Shown: piece after piece, positions 15,661-21,209 of the stretch | Layout: each line of letters starts with the position of its first letter | Position numbering within the stretch: the first letter of the stretch is position 1 | Assembly (NCBI GenBank): GCA_030606215.1 | Contig: JAUWGW010000027.1 | Span: 1 to 21,209, forward strand | DNA: 21,209 bases | Direction of reading: 5' to 3' | Source: a bacterium | Lineage (GTDB): Bacteria; NPL-UPA2; JAUVJM01 | Program-made: the position numbers and the translations under genes | The notes under the pieces: model-generated | The model's input: the letters and a program-made list of their open reading frames with translations, nothing else | Told to the model about the DNA's origin: nothing | Databases searched by the model: none

Positions 15661-15746
15661 AAGTTGCGCTTCCCAACATTTAAGGGGCAAAAAATGACCG
15701 AAAGGGAGGAAAATGTTTAAACTAAGCGGGTTTGGGGATGAGATTT
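15658..15746 (+). repeat. Right copy of the ~90-nt direct repeat flanking the island
   Basis: These 89 bases repeat 13563-13654 at about 91% identity. They begin at the stop codon of the ParE-like toxin and run through a second copy of the last Gfo/Idh codons, the spacer and the start of the intact isomerase gene. Confidence 0.9.
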
Positions 15747-16531
15747 CAGATGGTTTAGTTACTCAGTTGGAAGTGATGGGAACTTTGGGAATAAAGCATC
15801 TTGAGATAAGAGGAGTATACGGGAAAGGTGTTCTTGAGCTAAACGAGGAAGAAGTGAAGAAGGCAAAGGAAACTCTTGAAGAGAAAGATTTCAAAATATC
15901 GGCTATTGGCTCACCGATAGGAAAAATAAAGATAACGGATGACTTCTCTACCGATTTAGGAAATCTTGAGAAAGCTTTTACCTTAGCTCATACTTTTGAG
16001 ACTAAATATATAAGAATGTTTTCTTATTATCTCCCGGAGGGGAAAGCTCCTTCTTCTTATGGTGAGGAAGTGTTGAGAAGAGTGGGAGAAATGACGAAGT
16101 TGGCGGAGAAAGAGGGAATAATTCTTCTTTGTGAGAATGAATCTGATGTTTACTGTGATACGCCTGAAAAGTGTTTGGAAATTCTGCAAAATGTGAACTC
16201 TCCCTGTTTAAGGTTGACCTTTGACCCGGCTAATTTTGTTGTGGCTGGCGTAAAGCCTTACACAGAAGCTTTTCCTGAGTTGGCAGATTATATTGAATAT
16301 TTACATATTAAAGATGCCCGATTCTTGGATAAAGTGGTGGTTCCTGCCGGAGAAGGTGATGGAGAGATAAAAGAGGTATTAAAAGCGCTTAAAGAGAGAA
16401 ATTTTGACGGATTCTTATCTTTAGAACCGCACTTAGCAGTTGCTGGTGAGAAAGGAGGTTTCTCCGGGGCAGATTTGTTTAAGAAAGCTGCCCAGGCACT
16501 CAAGAGAATTTTGGAAGAAATATGCGTATAG
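15713..16531 (+). CDS. Sugar phosphate isomerase/epimerase, xylose isomerase-like TIM barrel
   Basis: The 272-residue protein is an AP-endonuclease-2/xylose-isomerase-like barrel. Likely metal ligands are Glu141 in LLCENESD, Asp171 in LTFDPANF, His198 in YLHIKD and Glu238 in LSLEPH. The family includes IolE, IolI, IolH and related epimerases, dehydratases and isomerases of sugars and cyclitols. GGGAGGA lies just before ATG 15713. The first eleven codons and the ribosome site are duplicated in the stub at 13621, so the gene was once directly behind the second Gfo/Idh gene. It is now preceded by a toxin gene and may depend on its promoter. The presence of iolB downstream makes an inositol-like route plausible but not proven. 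Confidence 0.85.
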   Translation: MFKLSGFGDEISDGLVTQLEVMGTLGIKHLEIRGVYGKGVLELNEEEVKKAKETLEEKDFKISAIGSPIGKIKITDDFSTDLGNLEKAFTLAHTFETKYIRMFSYYLPEGKAPSSYGEEVLRRVGEMTKLAEKEGIILLCENESDVYCDTPEKCLEILQNVNSPCLRLTFDPANFVVAGVKPYTEAFPELADYIEYLHIKDARFLDKVVVPAGEGDGEIKEVLKALKERNFDGFLSLEPHLAVAGEKGGFSGADLFKKAAQALKRILEEICV

Positions 16532-16593
16532 AATGGATAAACAGGTAATATAGATGAATGAATATATAACTAAACTTTGGGAGGAGAGGAGAG

Positions 16594-17733
16594 ATGGAGA
16601 AGGTTAGAATTGGAGTGATTGGTTTAGGAGGAATGGGGCAGGAACATATGAAATCAATTAAGGAACTTCCTGAGGCAGAACTTACATGTGTCTCAGACAT
16701 TGATGGAGAAATGACAAAGAAAATATGTGGAGACTACAAAGTTCCTGGTTTTACTGATTATGGGAAATTACTTGAAAGTAATTTAGTAGATGCTGTTCTT
16801 GTTGCTACTCCACATTATTCTCATCCGGAAATTGGGATAGCCGCAATGGAGCAAGGTTGTCACTGCCTTTCTGAAAAACCAATTGCTGTTTCTGTAAAAG
16901 AGGCAGATAAGTTTGTTGAAACATCCGAAAAAAATAAGGTAGTTTTTGGGGTAATGTATCAACAAAGGGCTTTACCGGAAATCAGGTTAGCCAGGGAGAT
17001 TATTAAGAGCGGAAGGTTAGGAGAAATAAGGCGGACATGTATGGTTCAGCCGAATTATAGGAACCAGGCTTATTATGACAGTGCGGGCTGGCGGGCAACA
17101 TGGAAAGGAGAGGGAGGTGGAGTATTGATAAATCAGTCGCCTCATGGAATTGATTTGTTCTTGCTCTTGGGAGGGTTGCCTTCCAAGGTTGTTGCCAAAG
17201 TTCGCACCAGACTTCACAGAATAGAGGTTGAAGATGAAGCGACTGCTCTACTGGAATATCCAAATGGAGCCTGGGGTTATTATTACACTACTACTAATGA
17301 AGCTCCACCTGCGGCATTTATGGAAATCTCAGGTGATAAAGGAAAGCTGGTTTACCATGATGGTTCTCTTAAATTCTATTCTCTGAAAGAGTCAATTCCT
17401 GAATTTACTTTTTCTGCGAAAGAGATGTGGGAATCTCCCGAAGTGATTGAAGAGAAATTAGAACTTCCCGAATGCGAAACAGGGCATAAGGAAATTATCA
17501 AGAATTTTTGCAGGTCTATTCTTGATGGAGAGATGCTGATTGCGCCGGGGGAAGAGGGGCTCTGGACAGTGGAATTTATGAATGCTGTTATTCTTTCAGG
17601 GAGAAAGAATAAAGCAGTTGACATACCAGTTGACAGGGAAGAGTATGAAGGACTTTTAGATAATTTAAAGAAAAGTTCGCAAGAGAAGACGGTTAAAGAA
17701 ACAAAAAGAGTTACCGACCCGCGCTTTAAATAG
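16594..17733 (+). CDS. Gfo/Idh/MocA family oxidoreductase (third of three)
   Basis: The 379-residue protein has a canonical Rossmann loop (IGLGGMG at about 9-15), EKP at 94-96 and His184 in INQSPHGIDLF. This gives it the complete set of Gfo/Idh/MocA landmarks, unlike the second family member in this window. GGGAGGAGAGG immediately upstream supports ATG 16594. The gene lies 62 bases after the isomerase gene. The lysine-rich tail after about residue 350 is longer than usual and probably flexible. It likely oxidises or epimerises a sugar through NAD(P); the substrate is unknown. Confidence 0.9.
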   Translation: MEKVRIGVIGLGGMGQEHMKSIKELPEAELTCVSDIDGEMTKKICGDYKVPGFTDYGKLLESNLVDAVLVATPHYSHPEIGIAAMEQGCHCLSEKPIAVSVKEADKFVETSEKNKVVFGVMYQQRALPEIRLAREIIKSGRLGEIRRTCMVQPNYRNQAYYDSAGWRATWKGEGGGVLINQSPHGIDLFLLLGGLPSKVVAKVRTRLHRIEVEDEATALLEYPNGAWGYYYTTTNEAPPAAFMEISGDKGKLVYHDGSLKFYSLKESIPEFTFSAKEMWESPEVIEEKLELPECETGHKEIIKNFCRSILDGEMLIAPGEEGLWTVEFMNAVILSGRKNKAVDIPVDREEYEGLLDNLKKSSQEKTVKETKRVTDPRFK

Positions 17734-17768
17734 CTTGATGAGATTTTGCGAGGTTTTTGATAGAGAAT

Positions 17769-18497
17769 ATGAAGTTTGGTGCGATTAATTTTCGTGCTTT
17801 TACGGAAGCTTTTTTAAATTTGTTTTTCCCTCTTTTCTGTGTCATTTGTAATGAACCCTTGGAGCCGGGCAACAGAGTATTTTTATGTTCAGGTTGTCTT
17901 GCTCAGGTCAAGCGGATGCGGAAACCCGTTTGTGAGAAATGCGGAAGACCGGATTGCACCGGCGTATGTAAAGAATGCAGAAAGACACACCAGTATTATA
18001 GCATCGCAAGAGCCGCAGGTATTTACGATGGCGTTTTAAGAGAATGTATTCATAAATTGAAATATGGAAGAGAACTTTACTTAGCGAAAATTCTTGTTAG
18101 CTTGATGGTTGATACTTTGAAAGAGTTGCCAGAACTTGCTCAAGGTGACCTCATCATTCCTGTGCCTTTACATCGTGTCAGGGAAAGGGAGAGGGGATTT
18201 AATCAGGCCTATCTCTTGACGAAAGGAATTAGCAATGTTCTTAAGATAGGTGTTTCCAGTGGAAACCTTGGAAGAGTTCGGGAAACAACTCCTCAGATAG
18301 ATTTGCCTCGCTCAGTTCGGCTCAGTAATGTAAGGGGGATTTTTGGTGTGAGAGATTCCTCGGAATTCAATGGGAAAAAGCTTCTACTGATTGATGATGT
18401 TTTTACAACAGGTTCAACAGTGAACGAATGCTCAAAGACCCTTATTGAAGCTGGCGCAAGCAAGGTTTCTGTCTTAACCGCTGCTCGCGGGGAATAA
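17769..18497 (+). CDS. comF: ComF-family phosphoribosyltransferase-like protein
   Basis: The 242-residue protein begins with a double zinc ribbon: cysteines at 24, 27, 40 and 43, then at 55, 58, 63, 67 and 70. It ends with a type I phosphoribosyltransferase domain whose PRPP loop is LLIDDVFTTGST (about 207-217). ComF proteins act in DNA uptake for transformation, and other members have related or unknown roles. ATG 17769 is chosen for lack of a clear ribosome site elsewhere. A TTG at 17757 with GAGG nearby is possible and adds four residues. It sits 35 bases after the third Gfo/Idh gene and 23 bases before iolB, so it is probably co-transcribed with sugar genes, an unusual setting. Confidence 0.85.
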   Translation: MKFGAINFRAFTEAFLNLFFPLFCVICNEPLEPGNRVFLCSGCLAQVKRMRKPVCEKCGRPDCTGVCKECRKTHQYYSIARAAGIYDGVLRECIHKLKYGRELYLAKILVSLMVDTLKELPELAQGDLIIPVPLHRVRERERGFNQAYLLTKGISNVLKIGVSSGNLGRVRETTPQIDLPRSVRLSNVRGIFGVRDSSEFNGKKLLLIDDVFTTGSTVNECSKTLIEAGASKVSVLTAARGE

Positions 18498-18520
18498 AAT
18501 ACGAAGATATGGGGGATAGG

Positions 18521-19309
18521 ATGGATTATTTGAGACAATATATAGGGAAAGAAGGTTTCCTTTCACTTACCGCAGGGAAGGAGCTTACTTATATTGAATT
18601 TGGAATTGTTAATTTAAAGGCGGGTTCTTCGTTTCAACAAGAAAAAGATGAAGGGAAAGAGACAGGATTAATTCTTCTTAAAGGGAAGGGAAAGGTTGAA
18701 GCTGGAGAGAAAGTGTGGAAAATAGAAAGGAAAGATGTTTTTTCTCAAAAGGGCTTTGGGATTTATATTCCCCCGGGTATTAGCTGGAGTGTAGAAGCGG
18801 AAAAACCTTTAGAATTAGCAGTAGCCAGAGCTTTATCTAAAAAGCGAGGAGAACCGGTCTTAATCTCCTCGGAAATGGTGAAGAAGGAGCTCAGAGGGAA
18901 GAAAGGTTTCCGAAGGGAAGTCTATAATATTATTGATGAGAAGGTAGATGCAGACAAACTCATTATCGGAGAGACGATAAATTTCCCCGGGGAATGGTCA
19001 AGTTTCCCGCCTCATAAACATGACAGGGATAATTTACCGGAAGAATCAAAATTGGAGGAGTTTTATTTCTTCAAAATAAAACCTGAGGACGGTTTTGGAA
19101 TGGCTCGGCTTTATACTGCGGAGAAAGATTTGGATGAAGCGTATGTAATAAAGAATAACTCTTTCCTTCTTATCCCTAAAGGTTATCACCCAATAGCGGT
19201 TATTCCCGGTTATAGTCTCTATTATCTCTGGGTTTTAGCCGGGGAGAGAAGAAAATTAGTTGTGAGTGAAGATACCGCATATAATTGGATAAGCAAGAAG
19301 TCCTCATAA
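18521..19309 (+). CDS. iolB: 5-deoxy-glucuronate isomerase
   Basis: The 262-residue protein matches the IolB/KduI two-cupin layout and length. The second cupin shows FPPHKHD (about 162-168), ESKLEEFYFFKI with its glutamates (about 176-186) and a later IPKGYHP, which together supply the His-His-Glu-His metal site. IolB converts 5-deoxy-glucuronate to 5-deoxy-5-keto-gluconate in myo-inositol breakdown. GGGGGA 4 bases upstream favours ATG 18521; ATG 18509 would add four residues. It ends 24 bases from the convergent phosphofructokinase gene. The other iol enzymes with clear signatures (IolC, IolD, IolA, IolJ) are not in the window. The Gfo/Idh proteins and the isomerase could stand in for IolG and IolE or IolI. 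Confidence 0.85.
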   Translation: MDYLRQYIGKEGFLSLTAGKELTYIEFGIVNLKAGSSFQQEKDEGKETGLILLKGKGKVEAGEKVWKIERKDVFSQKGFGIYIPPGISWSVEAEKPLELAVARALSKKRGEPVLISSEMVKKELRGKKGFRREVYNIIDEKVDADKLIIGETINFPGEWSSFPPHKHDRDNLPEESKLEEFYFFKIKPEDGFGMARLYTAEKDLDEAYVIKNNSFLLIPKGYHPIAVIPGYSLYYLWVLAGERRKLVVSEDTAYNWISKKSS

Positions 19310-19333
19310 CCTGCATTGTCTGAGTCACGGGAT

Positions 19334-20620
19334 TTATACTCTATAAGCCTGGGGGGTATAGTTTGGGCACTTTTTTTCCACAAATAGGTTCTGTGGGCGC
19401 GCAAACCTCTGACGGCCGTTTTCCAATGGAATGGTTACCCAATCTTCCCCGATAAGCGGTTGAGCGTAGCTGATAAATTCATCGGTCACATCAATGCGGT
19501 TTGAGGCAATCCAGTTTTTCGGGAAAGCTCTCTCGGAATTAGCCACCTTCTCCAGCGGCACCTTATCGTAATTAACAGAATAAGTAGGCCCTGGAGCGCG
19601 CAAAATAGTTGCCATATATCCGGAATCTTCCTCCCTTGCGATGAGAACTGCTTTCTGCGCTGCCTCATAGGCTTCTTCAAGGTCAACAGTAGAGGCGTAG
19701 ACCATATTATGGCGTTGGTCTGTTCCCGGAACATTCCCTCGCGCTGAACCTCTGGCATTGATTCCCACTGAATTCAGGTGATTAACCAGAATCTGTTCCA
19801 CGGTTATCTTGCTTGAGGAAAACTGGGTGTGACCGAAAGAATCTGTAGATTTCCCAATGTCGCTTACCGGAAACCCTTCGCTGATAACAACAAGCACTCG
19901 TCCGGATTTTTTCAGTTCCTCATTTATCTTATCGGTAACTTCTTCAAATGAAAGGTTTGATTCTTTGAGGTATATCTGGAGAGGGAATTTCCTATCAGGG
20001 TCGCCTAAACGTGCGGCTGCCGGGATGAAACCGATTTTGCGCCCCATAGCCTGAATGACCAGCACCGGGTCAGCCGGAGATGACCCCTTGTTTTCCTCAT
20101 TAGCATTCTGAATATTTAGAGCCCAGTAACGCGCCACACTGCCATATCCGGGTGTATGGTCAATGAGTTTGAACTCCGAATCACCAACATCATTATCAAT
20201 AGTTTTGGGAACTCCAACTGCGATGAGGTCAAGTCCCCTTTGCTTTGCTAATCCGGCAATTTTGCTGGCTGTGTCCATGGAATCGTTTCCGCCAATATAG
20301 AAGAAATAGCCAATTTTGTGAGCTTTGAAGATTTCTATCGCCCTTTCAAAATCTTCTTCCTGGGTTTCTTTTAACTTGTAGCGGCAGGTTCCAATGAACC
20401 CGGCGGCAGGGGTGGTTCGCAAAAGCTTGATTTCTTCCTCAGGTTGTTGGGAAAGGTTTAGGAGTTCTTCTTTGAGGATACCTTCAATCCCATGGAATCC
20501 GCCATAAACAGTTCCGAAGTCTTGTGAAAATTCCCTGCAGGTTTCAACAATAGCCCGCAGTGAATTATTGATAACTGGTGAAGGACCGCCTGATTGGGCA
20601 ACTACAACATTCTTTTCCAT
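19334..20620 (-). CDS. pfp: Pyrophosphate-type 6-phosphofructokinase
   Basis: The 428-residue protein opens with VVVAQSGGPSPVINNS and carries IGGNDSMDTA at about 109-118 and VPKTIDNDV at about 137-145, including the catalytic aspartates of TIDND. The Asp in GGND where ATP enzymes have Gly, and the Lys before TIDND, are the known marks of pyrophosphate use. The length also fits PPi-PFK better than the ~320-residue bacterial ATP enzyme. It phosphorylates fructose 6-phosphate reversibly in glycolysis in the cytoplasm. GGAGGT precedes ATG 20620 at good distance. No clear -35/-10 pair is visible in the 109-base gap behind the AbrB-like gene, so read-through from that gene is possible. It is convergent with iolB. 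Confidence 0.92.
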   Translation of the reverse strand: MEKNVVVAQSGGPSPVINNSLRAIVETCREFSQDFGTVYGGFHGIEGILKEELLNLSQQPEEEIKLLRTTPAAGFIGTCRYKLKETQEEDFERAIEIFKAHKIGYFFYIGGNDSMDTASKIAGLAKQRGLDLIAVGVPKTIDNDVGDSEFKLIDHTPGYGSVARYWALNIQNANEENKGSSPADPVLVIQAMGRKIGFIPAAARLGDPDRKFPLQIYLKESNLSFEEVTDKINEELKKSGRVLVVISEGFPVSDIGKSTDSFGHTQFSSSKITVEQILVNHLNSVGINARGSARGNVPGTDQRHNMVYASTVDLEEAYEAAQKAVLIAREEDSGYMATILRAPGPTYSVNYDKVPLEKVANSERAFPKNWIASNRIDVTDEFISYAQPLIGEDWVTIPLENGRQRFARPQNLFVEKKCPNYTPQAYRV

Positions 20621-20712
20621 CTTATTTTTACCTCCACGTACCTAGATTTAAATTAAATTTGAGTCTATATAGATGTTTTTACTCTTGGCTGAGACTACGC
20701 TCATATGAGGGA

Positions 20713-20740
20713 AGAGACTTAAATCTTAATTACAGTCTCT
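20713..20740. repeat. Inverted repeat at the 3' end of the AbrB-like gene
   Basis: AGAGACT (20713-20719) and AGTCTCT (20734-20740) form a perfect 7-bp stem with a 14-base AT-rich loop. One arm lies in the last codons of the AbrB-like gene. There is no U-run after it on the minus strand, so it may act as a weak terminator or mRNA-end hairpin. A separate perfect palindrome, CTCATATGAG, lies at 20700-20709, upstream of the phosphofructokinase gene. Confidence 0.4.
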
Positions 20741-20984
20741 CCTGATGCTTCTTAAATTTATCGGCGTTCATAATTCTACCGCGATTGTGCGGACTTTTAA
20801 AAACTTTCTCAAGCCTATTAAGTTCATCCGCTGAATACTTTTCCTCAATCACCATTGGTTTTAGCACTATCTCGTTCCCATGCAAAGTTACACTCAAGAA
20901 TTCTCCCACCTCGCAATGTAGTTTCTTTCTTATGTCCTCCGGAATAGCAATCTGGTATTTGTCTTTTATCTTAACAAGGCCCAT
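20730..20984 (-). CDS. AbrB/MazE/SpoVT-type DNA-binding protein
   Basis: The 84-residue protein has the swapped-hairpin AbrB pattern at its N-terminus: MGLVKIKDKYQIAIPEDIRK, then KLHCEVGEFLSVTLHGNEIV and LKP. A charged C-terminal tail of about 35 residues follows, as in antitoxins of this class. AGGTGGGGGT upstream supports ATG 20984. No toxin gene (MazF, PIN) follows it; the next gene is the phosphofructokinase. It is therefore an orphan antitoxin or a small regulator, and may control its own promoter, which contains a palindrome. Confidence 0.85.
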   Translation of the reverse strand: MGLVKIKDKYQIAIPEDIRKKLHCEVGEFLSVTLHGNEIVLKPMVIEEKYSADELNRLEKVFKSPHNRGRIMNADKFKKHQERL

Positions 20985-21024
20985 AATTCTACCCCCACCT
21001 ATATTCGGAATCTCTCACGTTCCA

Positions 21025-21053
21025 GTTTTACCATGCCACATACGGTATGTCAA
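21025..21053 (-). promoter_or_regulatory. Promoter of the AbrB-like gene with internal palindrome
   Basis: On the minus strand TTGACA (21053-21048) and TAAAAC (21030-21025) are 17 bases apart. Inside, ACATAC and GTATGT flank one base (21038-21050), a perfect inverted repeat that overlaps the -35 box and the spacer. That is the expected place for an autoregulatory operator. The leader would be about 35 bases. Confidence 0.6.
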
Positions 21054-21088
21054 GTGTTCGACAGTCACATGTCAAGACAATTTAAAAA

Positions 21089-21125
21089 TGTCCTATTTTT
21101 AGCAAAATCAAAGTGTCCTATTTTG
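21089..21125. repeat. Two direct copies of TGTCCTATTTT at the right edge
   Basis: The 11-mer occurs at 21089-21099 and 21114-21124, with a 25-base period, in an AT-rich stretch without genes. Short repeated ends of this kind occur at termini of IS21- and IS481-type insertion sequences. No transposase is inside the window, so this is only a candidate terminus. I see nothing else in 21126-21209. Confidence 0.35.
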
Positions 21126-21209
21126 ATAATTGTTTTCAATAATTGTTTTTGAGTTTTTTAACATATTAAATCAGTAGTAGTCGGCCTTGTGTGAAATGTG
21201 GGTAACTGC

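Noticed and set aside
19350-19378. Terminator for iolB formed by CTATA and TATAG with a T-run near 19371
   Set aside because: The stem needs a bulge and an unpaired G-rich loop, and the T-run is 7 or more bases away inside the opposite gene, so it is not convincing.
19486-19758. Minus-strand 90-codon frame inside the phosphofructokinase gene
   Set aside because: It is a different frame of the same strand region; the enzyme frame is intact and complete.
1-21209. CRISPR arrays, tRNA or rRNA genes
   Set aside because: I saw no regularly spaced repeats of CRISPR size and no tRNA cloverleaf or rRNA core sequence on either strand.

Overview
The window looks like a chromosomal stretch of an uncultured, probably Gram-negative, saccharolytic bacterium. 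The base composition is moderately AT-rich, Shine-Dalgarno sequences are strong and the genes are tightly packed. One secreted protein carries a PEP-CTERM sorting tail, which implies an exosortase and an outer envelope. The mix of discoidin-bearing glycoside-hydrolase-like proteins, a UroD-like methyltransferase, several Gfo/Idh/MocA oxidoreductases and a PPi-type phosphofructokinase recalls Planctomycetes/Omnitrophica/Poribacteria-like candidate phyla. That placement is inference; there is no rRNA or other phylogenetic marker here.

Region 1 (1-6669, + strand) is a glycan-degradation block. It holds the 3' part of a very large protein (discoidin modules, a TIM barrel, a class-I-amidotransferase-like domain and a beta-sandwich tail), a second TIM-barrel glycoside-hydrolase-like protein and a GH31 alpha-glycosidase. 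Gaps are a few bases or overlaps, so they are probably one operon. A palindrome-containing spacer then precedes a UroD/MtaA-like protein (6781-8037). Convergent to it is a LamG-domain PEP-CTERM protein (9005-8160, minus) with a perfect-consensus sigma70 promoter.

Region 2 (9217-19309, + strand) is a small-molecule catabolic block. It contains an M55 D-aminopeptidase, an enolase-superfamily sugar-acid dehydratase-like enzyme, two Gfo/Idh/MocA dehydrogenases, a xylose-isomerase-like TIM-barrel isomerase/epimerase, a third Gfo/Idh/MocA protein, a ComF-like phosphoribosyltransferase and the 5-deoxy-glucuronate isomerase IolB. Two nearly identical 39-nt promoter units lie before the peptidase and before the enolase gene. 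The second sits directly on the ribosome binding site of the enolase gene.

The block is interrupted at 13655-15657 by a roughly 2-kb island of toxin-antitoxin parts: an intact Phd/YefM-RelE pair on the minus strand, an intact TIGR02574/ParE-like pair on the plus strand, an intact DUF2442 gene, and 3' remnants of a DUF4160 gene and a VapC PIN gene. It is flanked by an imperfect direct repeat of about 90 nt. The repeat covers the last codons of the second Gfo/Idh gene, its spacer and the first codons of the isomerase gene. The left copy leaves a dead 12-codon isomerase stub and the right copy supplies the working start. This duplication and the twin promoters are the most unusual features in the window.

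Region 3 (19334-21209, minus strand) holds a PPi-type 6-phosphofructokinase and an orphan AbrB-type antitoxin/regulator with a palindrome inside its promoter. The right edge carries two copies of an 11-nt repeat that could be the end of an insertion sequence. Taken together, the genes suggest release of sugars from a decorated polysaccharide or glycoprotein outside or at the envelope. Oxidation, dehydration and isomerisation of an unusual sugar, sugar acid or cyclitol would follow, feeding a PPi-based glycolysis. The substrate cannot be read from the sequence.
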